Source: JAUQQI01 sp042408785
GTDB taxonomy: Bacteria; Chloroflexota; Dehalococcoidia; JAUQQI01
Assembly (NCBI GenBank): GCA_042408785.1
Contig: JBHOQU010000048.1
Location: 1 to 19,036, forward strand
Length of the DNA: 19,036 nucleotides
Direction of reading: 5' to 3'
Under the pieces are notes generated by a model. The model worked only from the letters and a program-made list of their open reading frames with translations. It searched no databases and was not told where the DNA came from. Shown here piece by piece: positions 1 through 8,168 of the stretch; the stretch's first letter is position 1; each line of letters starts with the position of its first letter. Made by a program: the position numbers and the translations under genes.

Positions 1-1
1 C

Positions 2-217
2 ATCCACACCACCGACGAAGACCCCATGTACTTTATCGACCCGAACGAGTGCATCGACTGCGGGGCCTGCGAGCCGGCCTGCCCGGTCTCGGCCATCTTT
101 CCCGAGGACGAGGTTCCGGCCCAGTGGCAGGTTTACAAGCAGATAAACGCCCTCTGGTTCGAAGATAAAGAGGAGGCCCGGGCCCTCCTAAAGGCCAACG
201 CCCCCGGTCAGGTTTAA
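2..217 (+). CDS. 7Fe/8Fe-type ferredoxin, C-terminal part (5' truncated by window edge)
   Basis: This is the C-terminal 71 codons of a small bacterial ferredoxin, a soluble cytoplasmic electron carrier. The frame is open to the left edge, so the N-terminal part and its first cluster-binding segment lie outside the window. A complete [4Fe-4S] motif, CIDCGACEPACP, is visible, followed by the family-typical AIFPEDEVP and a hydrophilic tail ending ANAPGQV. The internal Met at 26 is not the natural start, because the segment before it reads in frame (HTTDEDP) and related ferredoxins carry about 30 more residues there. The stop at 215-217 overlaps the end of the convergent exporter gene by 4 nt. 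The redox partner cannot be told from this window. Confidence 0.9.
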   Translation: MHTTDEDPMYFIDPNECIDCGACEPACPVSAIFPEDEVPAQWQVYKQINALWFEDKEEARALLKANAPGQV

Positions 218-1053
218 CCCGGCATCACCTGGCCCAGGATCAGCCGAAGGCCCACCAGGACGAGGGCGACAGAGAGAAAGCGCAGGATGGCCGCGCCGTG
301 GAGGCGCTGGGAGAGCCTGGCCCCGGCCTGGGCGCCCAGCACCACCCCCACCGCCATGGGTAGGGCGTAGGCCAGCCGCACGTTGCCCAGGACCAGGTGG
401 GAACCTGCCCCCACCAGGGCCGAAATGGCCAGAATGAAGTGGGAGGTGGCGGTGGCGATGTGAGGCGGAAACGAGAACAGGTAGACGAGCGCCGGGACGT
501 GAATCACGCCGCCCCCGATCCCAAGGATGCTGGAAAGAAACCCGACGACGAAGCTGAGGGCAATTCCGGCGGGCTCATTGAAAGCGTATTGATACTGTTC
601 GCCCCGGATGTCGGTAATTACCCGGCGGGTATACCAGGGCGGCAGCGCCGCCTCGACTTCCTCCTCCACCGCGAGTTCCGCTTCCCGGGGCCGGATGACG
701 ATGAAAGCGGCCAGCAACAGCAGCAGAACCCCGAACACAATGCTGAAGAGCCGGCCGGTAAAGAACGTGCTCAAATACGCCCCGACAATTGCCCCCGGGA
801 TGGTGGCGGCCGCAAATCGGAGGCCGGTCCGGTAGTCCACCCGTTTCTGGCGGGCGTAAGATAGGGTGCCCGAAAGGGCGTTCAGAAAGACGACCGTCAG
901 CGAGGTTCCCACGGCCTGCTGCGGGGGCAGATGAAAGACCAGGAGCAGGGCCGGGACGATGAGGGGCCCGCCGCCGGCACCCACGAGGGTGCCATAAGTT
1001 CCAACCAGAAGTCCCAAAGCGAAGAGGCTCCCCAGTTCGACGATGCCAGGCAT
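214..1053 (-). CDS. TauE/SafE-family membrane permease (probable sulfite/organosulfonate or other anion exporter)
   Basis: The 279-residue polytopic membrane protein fits the TauE/SafE (DUF81) family. Two homologous halves each begin with a glycine-rich loop: GTLVGAGGGPLIVPAL near residue 20 and SSILGIGGGVIHVPALV near residue 175. The halves are separated by a charged cytoplasmic stretch around residues 120-155. Family members export sulfite, sulfoacetate, taurine-derived anions or unknown anions; the substrate here is not determinable. The start is ATG at 1053, preceded by GAGGGAG with a 9-nt spacer. No sulfur-metabolism gene lies next to it, so the context is uninformative. Its promoter region is shared with the divergent groESL operon. 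Confidence 0.88.
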   Translation of the reverse strand: MPGIVELGSLFALGLLVGTYGTLVGAGGGPLIVPALLLVFHLPPQQAVGTSLTVVFLNALSGTLSYARQKRVDYRTGLRFAAATIPGAIVGAYLSTFFTGRLFSIVFGVLLLLLAAFIVIRPREAELAVEEEVEAALPPWYTRRVITDIRGEQYQYAFNEPAGIALSFVVGFLSSILGIGGGVIHVPALVYLFSFPPHIATATSHFILAISALVGAGSHLVLGNVRLAYALPMAVGVVLGAQAGARLSQRLHGAAILRFLSVALVLVGLRLILGQVMPG

Positions 1054-1062
1054 CCCAGTTCA

Positions 1063-1069
1063 CTCCCTC
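1063..1069 (-). promoter_or_regulatory. Shine-Dalgarno site of the TauE-family gene, with an upstream leader hairpin at 1082-1096
   Basis: On the minus strand GAGGGAG (1069-1063) lies 9 nt before the ATG. Just upstream, CTCCCC ACC GGGGAG (1096-1082) forms a perfect 6-bp stem with a 3-nt loop inside the probable leader. The CTCCC strand of that hairpin is also complementary to the SD, so an alternative pairing is possible. A regulatory role is inference only. Confidence 0.4.
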
Positions 1070-1115
1070 AGTAGGGGGCTGCTCCCCGGTGGGGAGTACG
1101 GTGGTTACGTAAGCC

Positions 1116-1121
1116 ATTTTA
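1116..1121 (-). promoter_or_regulatory. Extended -10 promoter element for the TauE-family gene
   Basis: The minus strand reads TGC TAAAAT, a TGn-extended -10 one base from consensus, about 65 nt upstream of the ATG. The -35 region is weak (TTGGAG at 1142-1137, 15-nt spacer). A perfect palindrome occupies the space between the two elements. Confidence 0.45.
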
Positions 1122-1123
1122 GC

Positions 1124-1138
1124 AGACCGGGCCGGTCT
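1124..1138. promoter_or_regulatory. Perfect 15-bp palindrome in the exporter/groES divergent promoter region (candidate operator)
   Basis: AGACCGG-G-CCGGTCT is a perfect inverted repeat with a single central base. It lies exactly between the weak -35 and the extended -10 of the minus-strand exporter promoter and just upstream of the AT-rich stretch in front of groES. With essentially no loop it is better suited to a dimeric repressor than to an RNA hairpin. The binding protein is unknown. Confidence 0.4.
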
Positions 1139-1140
1139 CC

Positions 1141-1193
1141 AAGAAATTTTTAAGTTTGCTCTTATCCGGCTCTAATACTGTGTTCCCTAAAAT
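1141..1193 (+). promoter_or_regulatory. AT-rich groESL promoter region (elements uncertain, no CIRCE)
   Basis: This is an AT-rich island in otherwise GC-rich DNA, about 60-110 nt before groES. Candidate elements are TTTAAG (1149-1154) with TCTAAT (1171-1176) at a 16-nt spacer, and TAAAAT (1188-1193) with no good -35. I searched by eye for the CIRCE operator (TTAGCACTC-N9-GAGTGCTAA) between 1054 and 1251 and did not find it, so HrcA control is not supported here. Confidence 0.35.
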
Positions 1194-1251
1194 CTGGGTG
1201 GTAAAGCTCCGCCGGTACATCCAGAAACCTTCGGAAGGAGGTCGGAAGAGC

Positions 1252-1575
1252 ATGCCCGAAGCCGTAACGACTAAGCCTGGGATTCGTCCGCTGGCCGACC
1301 GGGTTCTGGTGAAGCCCCGCCAGCGGGAAGAGGTGACCAAGTCGGGGATTGTTCTGCCTGACACCGCCCGTGAGAAGCCCCAGGAGGGCGTGGTCCTCGC
1401 CGTTGGTCCGGGCCGGATGCTGGAAAACGGCACCGTGGTTCCCCTGGACGTTAAGGAGGGGGACGTGGTCATCTTCGCCAAGTATGCCGGCACCGAAGTA
1501 AAATTTGGTGACGAAGAGTATCTTATCCTGCGCGAGTCTGATATCCTTGCCGTTCTGACCGAAGAATCCAAGTAA
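1252..1575 (+). CDS. groS: Co-chaperonin GroES (Cpn10)
   Basis: The 107-residue protein forms the heptameric lid of the GroEL chamber and is essential for ATP-driven protein folding in the cytoplasm. Visible family features are the N-terminal RPLADRVLVKP strand (about residues 14-24), the mobile loop that contacts GroEL (EEVTKSGIVLPDTAREKP), the roof strand EGVVLAVGPG and the C-terminal YLILRESDILAVL. ATG at 1252 is chosen over an in-frame ATG at 1156 because AAGGAGGT (1235-1242) stands 9 nt upstream and the homology begins just after it. An extra ten or so residues precede the conserved core, a modest extension. groEL follows 18 nt after the stop, so the pair forms one operon. Confidence 0.97.
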   Translation: MPEAVTTKPGIRPLADRVLVKPRQREEVTKSGIVLPDTAREKPQEGVVLAVGPGRMLENGTVVPLDVKEGDVVIFAKYAGTEVKFGDEEYLILRESDILAVLTEESK

Positions 1576-1593
1576 GTCGAGGGAGGTGAGACG

Positions 1594-3222
<1,629 letters not shown>

Positions 3223-3250
3223 CCGGGGCCCGCAACCAGCGTACGGGTTG

Positions 3251-3283
3251 GGGGACCGGGCTTTGCCCGGTCCCCTATTTTTT
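3251..3283 (+). terminator. Intrinsic terminator of groESL
   Basis: The stem GGGGACCGGGC (3251-3261) pairs perfectly with GCCCGGTCCCC (3265-3275) around a TTT loop and is followed by TATTTTTT. The 11-bp GC-rich stem plus U-run is a textbook rho-independent terminator 28 nt after the groEL stop. Confidence 0.95.
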
Positions 3284-3297
3284 CAGGGAAATAACGA

Positions 3298-4020
3298 TTG
3301 AAGGCAGTCGTTGTCGGCGTTGACCTCGCGGCCAGGCCGTGGCGGCCAACGGGGATAGCTGTCCTGGCAGGCGGCCAGATTTACACCTCCCTTTTACACG
3401 AGGACGAAGAGATCCTGGGGTTCATCGCAAGCCGGGGGCCTCAACTGGTGGCCGTCGACGCCCCGTTATCCTTGCCCGCCGGGCGCTGCTGCCTGCGACC
3501 GGACTGCGCCTGCCGGCACTTCGGGGTGGCCCGCCGGTGCGACCGGGAGCTGGTGCGGCTGGGGTTTCGGGTCTTCTGGACAGCCCTGCCCTCCATGGTG
3601 GAGCTGACCCGCCGAGGGATTGCCCTGGCCCAGAGGCTGCGGACCGGCGGCTTTCGGGTAATCGAGGTCTTCCCCGGGGCGGCCCAGAAACGGCTGGGCC
3701 TTCCCCGCAAACAGGACAGCCCCCCGGAGCTTGCCCGTCGACTGGCCCGGGATTGGGGACTCGTTTTCCCGCCGGACCGCCGGCCAACCCACGACGAGCT
3801 GGATGCAGCCACCGCCGCCGTGGTCGGTCTGCTCTACCTCCGGGGCTTGGCGGAGGCGGTGGGCGACCCGGCCGAGGGACAGATCATCCTGCCACGACCC
3901 GGCCCAACCCAAGGTGATGCGCAATCTCGTGGGCCGTCTCCCGGGCCTGCCGAATCAGGTCGGCCAACCCGATCCCCCGGTAGGAGGCCCCCACCAGGAA
4001 CAGGCCCGGCAGGCCCTTAA
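3298..4020 (+). CDS. DUF429 family protein (predicted RNase H-fold nuclease)
   Basis: The 240-codon frame starts at TTG 3298, with AGGGA a few bases upstream. DUF429 proteins are predicted to adopt an RNase H-like nuclease fold; their cellular role is unknown. Conserved-looking acidic positions are D9 in VGVDLA, D54 in AVDAPLSLP, E123 in VIEVFPGA and the cluster D166/D169 in THDELDAATAAVVG. A cysteine-rich segment (CCLRPDCACRHFGVARRC, 64-81) could bind a metal but could also be a normal family feature. The recognisable domain ends near residue 199 (EGQIILP). The last ~41 residues are Pro/Gly/Arg-rich low complexity and are antisense to the 3' end of hemY. That tail is probably a by-product of the reading frame running on. 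No neighbour suggests a pathway. Confidence 0.75.
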   Translation: MKAVVVGVDLAARPWRPTGIAVLAGGQIYTSLLHEDEEILGFIASRGPQLVAVDAPLSLPAGRCCLRPDCACRHFGVARRCDRELVRLGFRVFWTALPSMVELTRRGIALAQRLRTGGFRVIEVFPGAAQKRLGLPRKQDSPPELARRLARDWGLVFPPDRRPTHDELDAATAAVVGLLYLRGLAEAVGDPAEGQIILPRPGPTQGDAQSRGPSPGPAESGRPTRSPGRRPPPGTGPAGP

Positions 4021-5254
4021 GCTCGCCCGCCACTCTTTCGACCCAGTCCAGGTGGCCAACCTCATACTGGGGCAGACCGTCGGCCCAGCGGTGGACGAAG
4101 ACCGCCTCCGGCCGCTCGGGCAGGGGGGCGACCCCGCGGAGCTCAGTCCAGACCCGGCGCCCCAGCTCTCCGTCCGAAAGCTCCCACCAGGGCGGCCCCT
4201 CGGCCCGGCCCACGTAGGCCCGGATCACCGTCCAGCTTTCCCGGGCCGAGCCCGGCCACTTCAGGGACGACCAGGTGGCGCCACCCGTTAGAAGGCCTGC
4301 CCGGGCTGGCACCAGAAAGCCGGTCCCCTTCAACCCCGGGTCGCCCCGGTAGGCAAACACTAAGACCCCGACCGACACCAGCCCCTGGGCACCGAGCAGG
4401 TGGGCCAGCTTTGGGGCGGCATCCGCCAGCAACCCGGCGGCCCTGGGAGCCGGGAGGGCGAGCACCACCGCGTCGGCGGTTAGCAGGTCTCCGCCGGCCC
4501 GGATGAGCCACCGGCCGCCGGCCGGGGCCAGCCCCTCGACCGGCGACCGGAGCCTGAGCCGGGCGGCGTCAAGGCGTCGCTCCAGCTCCTCGGCAAGCCT
4601 CTGGAGGCCCCCTCGAATCGATTTAAAGGCTCCGGCTTCGGCCGCCTGCCGCCGCACCGCTCCGAGCCCCCGGAGCAAGCTGCCGTGGCGGCGCACCAGC
4701 TCGCGGTACTGGGGAAAGAGGGCGAGCAGGCTGAGCCGGTAGACGTCGGCCGAGTACAGGCCGGCAAAGAGGGGGTCGGCATACCGCTCGGCCACCTCCC
4801 GGCCCAGCCGCCGGGCAAAGAACGCCCCGACCGACTCGTCCAGGTTATCCCGCCGGGGCGGGATGAAAAGGTCCAGCAGGGCCCGCAGCTTGCCCCGGGA
4901 ACTGAAAAGGCTGCTGGTCATGAAGGACCGGAGCCGTCCGGGGGAAGGGATAGGGTGGAGCCTCCCGGCCCAGTAGATATAGGCCGGAAGGGGGGCAGGG
5001 GAGACCAGCTCCTCCCCAAGGCCCAGCTCAGCGGCGAGCTGCAGGGCCGCCGGTTTTGAGGTCACCAGGGAGTCGGGCCCCAGCTCGACGTAGTAGTCTT
5101 CGGTTCGTAAGGTGGCAACCTTTCCGCCCCACCGGTCGGCCGCCTCAAACACCCAGACCTCGGCCGCCGGCCCAAGGAGTTTCCGGGCAAAGTAGGCGAC
5201 GGCCAGCCCGCTTATTCCGCCCCCAACGACAACGACCCTCCGGCCCCCCATCAC
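3884..5254 (-). CDS. hemY: Coproporphyrinogen III / protoporphyrinogen oxidase, HemY-type (CgoX)
   Basis: This FAD flavoprotein of ~455 residues removes six electrons from a porphyrinogen, using O2 as acceptor in known HemY enzymes. Next to hemQ the likely substrate is coproporphyrinogen III (CgoX role). The dinucleotide site VVVVGGGISGLAVAYFAR lies at the N-terminus, followed by FEAADRWGGK and ELGPDSL. The C-terminal FAD motif FLVGASYRGIGLADLI is intact. The start is either GTG at 5254 or ATG at 5251; both overlap the hemH stop (TGA at 5253-5251), so translation is probably coupled to hemH. It is the last gene of the four-gene operon. Its 3' end overlaps the antisense DUF429 frame by 137 nt, and because the HemY homology runs to the end, this reading is the real one there. 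Confidence 0.94.
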   Translation of the reverse strand: MMGGRRVVVVGGGISGLAVAYFARKLLGPAAEVWVFEAADRWGGKVATLRTEDYYVELGPDSLVTSKPAALQLAAELGLGEELVSPAPLPAYIYWAGRLHPIPSPGRLRSFMTSSLFSSRGKLRALLDLFIPPRRDNLDESVGAFFARRLGREVAERYADPLFAGLYSADVYRLSLLALFPQYRELVRRHGSLLRGLGAVRRQAAEAGAFKSIRGGLQRLAEELERRLDAARLRLRSPVEGLAPAGGRWLIRAGGDLLTADAVVLALPAPRAAGLLADAAPKLAHLLGAQGLVSVGVLVFAYRGDPGLKGTGFLVPARAGLLTGGATWSSLKWPGSARESWTVIRAYVGRAEGPPWWELSDGELGRRVWTELRGVAPLPERPEAVFVHRWADGLPQYEVGHLDWVERVAGELKGLPGLFLVGASYRGIGLADLIRQARETAHEIAHHLGLGRVVAG

Positions 5255-6186
5255 CTGCGGTTCAGCTCCCCGACAGCCCGAAGGACCGAGTCGGCCAGGG
5301 CGTCCAGAAAGTCCGGGTCGTCATTTAGGGAAGGAACCCGGCCGAACTGCAGGCCCAGGCTTTGGGCCTTGGCCCGGGCTTCGATGTCCAGGTCGTAGAG
5401 AACTTCCAGGTGGTCCGCCACAAACCCGATGGGGCAGGCCAGCACGGCCGGAACCCCGCGGCGGGCCAGGTCCTCCAAGGCCTCCAGGATGTCGGGCCCA
5501 AGCCACGGTTCCCCCGTGGCGCTGGCGCTCTGGTAGGCCACCTGCACGTCGGTCAGGCCGGCGGCCCGGGCGACGGCCTCGGCCGTTTCCCGGATCTTGG
5601 CCGGGTAGGGGTCGTTCCAGCTCAAAATTCGGGCCGGGAGGCTGTGGGCGGTGAAGACTACCGCCGTGCCTGCCGGCAGGTAAGCCAGAGCGGCCCGCAG
5701 CCGCCGAGCCCAGGCCCCTACGAACTTAGGATGGGTGTGCCATTCCGGGGCAGAAACCAGGGGAATCTCGAGGCCGGCCTCGGCCGCCGCCGCCCGGGCG
5801 GCCGCAAGGTACTCATCGGTGGTCAGCCGGGAGGCGTGCGGCGCCAGGGGCAGTAAGATGATAACCTCCGGCTCTGAGCCGGCCAGTTGCCGCAGGCCCT
5901 CGGCGATAAAGGGCGGGCTGTGCTTCATGCCGATGCTCACACCCCACTGGGCATCGGCGGCCAGGTCCGCCAGCCGGCAGGCTAGACCCTGGGCCTGCCG
6001 GACCGTGATTTCGATAAGGGGCGAGTAGCCTCCGATGGCCTCGTAGCGCCGGCTGAGGTCGGCAACCGCCTCGTCTGATACCGGGCGGCCGTGGCGGATG
6101 TGCTCCAGGTAAGGCCGGACGTGGGCTTCCGCGGCCGAAGCCGGTGTGCCGTAGGCCATAACCAGCACGCCGTACCTTTTCGACAT
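5251..6186 (-). CDS. hemH: Coproporphyrin III ferrochelatase (CpfC, HemH family)
   Basis: The 311-residue class I ferrochelatase inserts Fe2+ into coproporphyrin III (in the HemQ pathway) in the cytoplasm or at the membrane face. The N-terminus GVLVMAYGTP carries Y12, equivalent to the iron-axial Tyr13 of the monoderm enzyme. The signature RYEAIGGYSPL is near 48-57. The catalytic His is H181 in FTAHSLP and the catalytic Glu is E261 in DHLEVLYDLD, close to H183/E264 of the Bacillus enzyme. There is no [2Fe-2S] C-terminal extension. The start ATG at 6186 follows AAAGGA, which lies inside the last codons of hemE, only 3 nt separating the two genes. The stop overlaps the start of hemY. Confidence 0.95.
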   Translation of the reverse strand: MSKRYGVLVMAYGTPASAAEAHVRPYLEHIRHGRPVSDEAVADLSRRYEAIGGYSPLIEITVRQAQGLACRLADLAADAQWGVSIGMKHSPPFIAEGLRQLAGSEPEVIILLPLAPHASRLTTDEYLAAARAAAAEAGLEIPLVSAPEWHTHPKFVGAWARRLRAALAYLPAGTAVVFTAHSLPARILSWNDPYPAKIRETAEAVARAAGLTDVQVAYQSASATGEPWLGPDILEALEDLARRGVPAVLACPIGFVADHLEVLYDLDIEARAKAQSLGLQFGRVPSLNDDPDFLDALADSVLRAVGELNRR

Positions 6187-6189
6187 CTT

Positions 6190-7242
6190 CTAGTCCTTTC
6201 TCCCCGAGGTCTCGGTGTGGACCAGGTCGACCAGGGCTTTCAACGCGTCGACGGGGGTGTTGGGCAGGACGCCGTGCCCCAAATTAAATATATGCCCCGG
6301 GCGGCCCCGGGCGCCGGCGAGGACCCGCCTCGTCTCGGCGGCAACGACGCTGAAGGGGGCCAGGAGGACCGCCGGGTCCAGGTTCCCCTGAACCCCGACC
6401 TCCGCCCCCAGCCGGTCCCAGGCCGACCCCAGGTCCACCCGCCAGTCCAGGCCGATAACATCCCCCCCGGCCGCCCGCATCAGCTCCAGCAGCGCGGCCG
6501 TACCCGTGCCGAAGTGGATGGCCGGGACCCCCACCTCGGCGATAGCCCGGAACACGGCCGCCGAGTAAGGTAGGACCCACCGGCCGTAGGCTTCGGGACC
6601 CAGCACCCCAACCCAGCTGTCGAAAACCTGAAGGGCCTGGGCACCGGCCCGGGCCTGGGCCGCCGCAAACCGGGCCGCGGACTCGGCCAAGACACCCATC
6701 AGTCGGTCCCACAGGTCCGGCCGCCGGTACATGAGGGTCCGGGTCTCCGGAAAGTCCCGGGACGGTCCCCCGTCCACCAGGTAGGCGGCGAGGGTGAAGG
6801 GAGCCCCAACGAAGCCGATGAGGGGGACCTTAAGTTCAGGGCGCACCAGCCGGATGGTTTCCAGCACGAAGCCCAGGTCGGCCTCGGGCTCCAGGGGCCG
6901 TAGCTTTTTAATATCTTCTTCAGTCCGCACCGGCCGCAGAAGAACCGGCCCCCGGTTTTCGACAACCTCAAACTCCACCCCCATCCCCAGGTAAGGGAGG
7001 GTGAGGTCGGCAAAGAGGATGGCCGCATCCACCCCCAGGGTCTCCACCGGCAGCAGGGTTACCCGGGCGGCCAGTTCGGGGTTGCGGATGAGGTGGAAGA
7101 GGCTGTGGCGCTCCCGCAGGCGCCGGTACTCGGGCAGGGCCCGCCCGGCCTGACGCATAAACCAGACCGGGGTGCAGTCGACCGGCTGGCGCCGGCAGGC
7201 CCGCAGGAAGCGGTCGTTAAAATCAGCCGAAAATGGCGGCAA
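6190..7242 (-). CDS. hemE: Uroporphyrinogen III decarboxylase
   Basis: This 350-residue TIM-barrel enzyme decarboxylates the four acetate side chains of uroporphyrinogen III to give coproporphyrinogen III. The signature MRQAGR (29-34) followed by LPEYR, the catalytic D79 in ILFADLTLP, the segment GAPFTLAAYLVDGG and the C-terminal NLGHGVLPNTP are all present. The only start that includes the conserved NDRFL segment is TTG at 7242, which lies 20 nt inside the end of hemQ. No strong Shine-Dalgarno is seen, so coupling to hemQ translation is likely. hemH starts 3 nt after the stop. The length is typical and no key residue is missing. Confidence 0.94.
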   Translation of the reverse strand: MPPFSADFNDRFLRACRRQPVDCTPVWFMRQAGRALPEYRRLRERHSLFHLIRNPELAARVTLLPVETLGVDAAILFADLTLPYLGMGVEFEVVENRGPVLLRPVRTEEDIKKLRPLEPEADLGFVLETIRLVRPELKVPLIGFVGAPFTLAAYLVDGGPSRDFPETRTLMYRRPDLWDRLMGVLAESAARFAAAQARAGAQALQVFDSWVGVLGPEAYGRWVLPYSAAVFRAIAEVGVPAIHFGTGTAALLELMRAAGGDVIGLDWRVDLGSAWDRLGAEVGVQGNLDPAVLLAPFSVVAAETRRVLAGARGRPGHIFNLGHGVLPNTPVDALKALVDLVHTETSGRKD

Positions 7243-7906
7243 GCTCGTCGGGAAGCCGGTAAACGCCGGTCAGGATCGGGGTATCCCGCAGGGTATAGCG
7301 GCGGGCGTCGGTGGAGCGAAGAGCCACAACCAGCTCTGAAAACCGGACCAGGTCGGGGGTCTCGTAGGCCACTACGAACTCCTGGTCCTGGAGGCCCGTG
7401 CAGTAAAGCAGGAGCTGTTTTACCTCCTCAAACTGCCGTCCTAACCGGATGTGCTCGTTCATCATCCCCTGGCGGGCGTCCTTGCTCATCAGGTACCAGT
7501 CGGTGGTTTTCGAGAAGGGGTAAACCACCATGTAGCGCTCCCGGATCGGGGCGAAGGGGTCAATGTCCTGGGTGGAGCGGCCGCCCGGGGCGTAGATGGA
7601 CGGTCGGGTGTAGCCCCAGAGGGCTACCGTCGGCCGGGTCAGGGACCGGAATCGGGCCAGGGCCCGGCCGAGGCCGTCGAAGAAGCGGTCGAAGGCCTCC
7701 ACGCCGTCGGCCCGCACGGAGCACCAGACCATGAAGTCGGCGTCGGTTCGGGCGGGGAAGATCTGGTAGTAGTAAACGGCCGGGGCGGCCTGGCTCAGGG
7801 CCGCCGCCAGGTCGGCCCAGAAACCCAGGCGGTCTTCCCGACCGAGGCCCCAGTAGCTGGGGGTCAGGGCGCAGGCGGTAAACTGAGAAAGGAGGCGTTC
7901 GGTCAC
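7223..7906 (-). CDS. hemQ: Coproheme decarboxylase HemQ/ChdC (chlorite dismutase family)
   Basis: The 227-residue chlorite-dismutase-fold protein of the non-chlorite-degrading branch converts iron-coproporphyrin III to heme b by two peroxide-dependent oxidative decarboxylations. Matching features are the YPFSK motif with catalytic Tyr129 and Lys133, and the proximal heme ligand region MMNEHIRLGR with His152. This identifies the window's heme route as coproporphyrin-dependent. The start is GTG at 7906, with GGGGGA about 7 nt before it. It is the first gene of hemQ-hemE-hemH-hemY, read from an extended -10 promoter at 7950-7945, and overlaps the start of hemE by 20 nt. Compared with Bacillus-type HemQ, the Tyr-His interval is about four residues shorter (from memory). 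Confidence 0.93.
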   Translation of the reverse strand: MTERLLSQFTACALTPSYWGLGREDRLGFWADLAAALSQAAPAVYYYQIFPARTDADFMVWCSVRADGVEAFDRFFDGLGRALARFRSLTRPTVALWGYTRPSIYAPGGRSTQDIDPFAPIRERYMVVYPFSKTTDWYLMSKDARQGMMNEHIRLGRQFEEVKQLLLYCTGLQDQEFVVAYETPDLVRFSELVVALRSTDARRYTLRDTPILTGVYRLPDELAAIFG

Positions 7907-7944
7907 CTTGAATCCCCCGCCGACTCGGGAAATAGCCTACCCAA

Positions 7945-7953
7945 AGTATATCA
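7945..7953 (-). promoter_or_regulatory. Extended -10 promoter of the heme operon
   Basis: The minus strand reads TGA TATACT (7953-7945), a TGn-extended -10 about 39 nt before the hemQ GTG. No convincing -35 is seen, as is common for extended -10 promoters. It lies back to back with the plus-strand promoter at 7972-8001. Confidence 0.55.
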
Positions 7954-7971
7954 CCGTCCCTGGGGGCCCGT

Positions 7972-8001
7972 TTGACACCAAACCAGGCCGAAACCTATAC
8001 T
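7972..8001 (+). promoter_or_regulatory. Sigma70-type promoter of the desulforedoxin genes
   Basis: A perfect -35 TTGACA (7972-7977), an 18-nt spacer and -10 TATACT (7996-8001) sit 34 nt before the first desulforedoxin ATG. This is one of the two best promoters in the window. Confidence 0.8.
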
Positions 8002-8035
8002 GAGTTCTAGAGAGGCCGCCGGAGGTTTTGCTAAG

Positions 8036-8155
8036 ATGCCCAACCTGCCCGGCAAGCGTTATTACTGTGAGGTCTGCGGCTCCGAGTTTATCGTCACCCG
8101 TAAGGGGGACGGCACCCTTACCTGCTGTGGTCAACCGATGAAACTTAAGGGCTGA
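8036..8155 (+). CDS. Stand-alone desulforedoxin-type protein 1 (39 aa)
   Basis: This very short protein is essentially only the desulforedoxin fold, the N-terminal domain of desulfoferrodoxin. The four cysteines expected to bind one Fe as Fe(SCys)4 are C11 and C14 in YYCEVCG and the adjacent pair C30-C31 in LTCCGQPM. The spacing matches desulforedoxin of Desulfovibrio (36 aa). ATG at 8036 is preceded by GGAGG (8021-8025, 10-nt spacer). The domain that carries superoxide reductase activity in desulfoferrodoxin is absent, so an electron-transfer or redox-sensing role is more likely than catalysis (inference). A paralogue follows 13 nt downstream. Confidence 0.9.
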   Translation: MPNLPGKRYYCEVCGSEFIVTRKGDGTLTCCGQPMKLKG

Positions 8156-8168
8156 GGGGAGCAGAAGG

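Noticed and set aside
575..1117. 180-codon minus-strand frame overlapping the exporter gene
   Set aside because: It begins in the leader and then overlaps the TauE-family gene out of frame. The translation is Arg/Gly/Pro-rich with no support.
1156..1251. Upstream extension of groES from an ATG at 1156
   Set aside because: The extension covers the promoter-like AT-rich region and the SD, and the GroES homology and AAGGAGGT site define ATG 1252.
7093..7975. Plus-strand frames opposite hemE and hemQ
   Set aside because: The text is Gly/Arg/Pro-rich and antisense to intact, motif-bearing heme genes.
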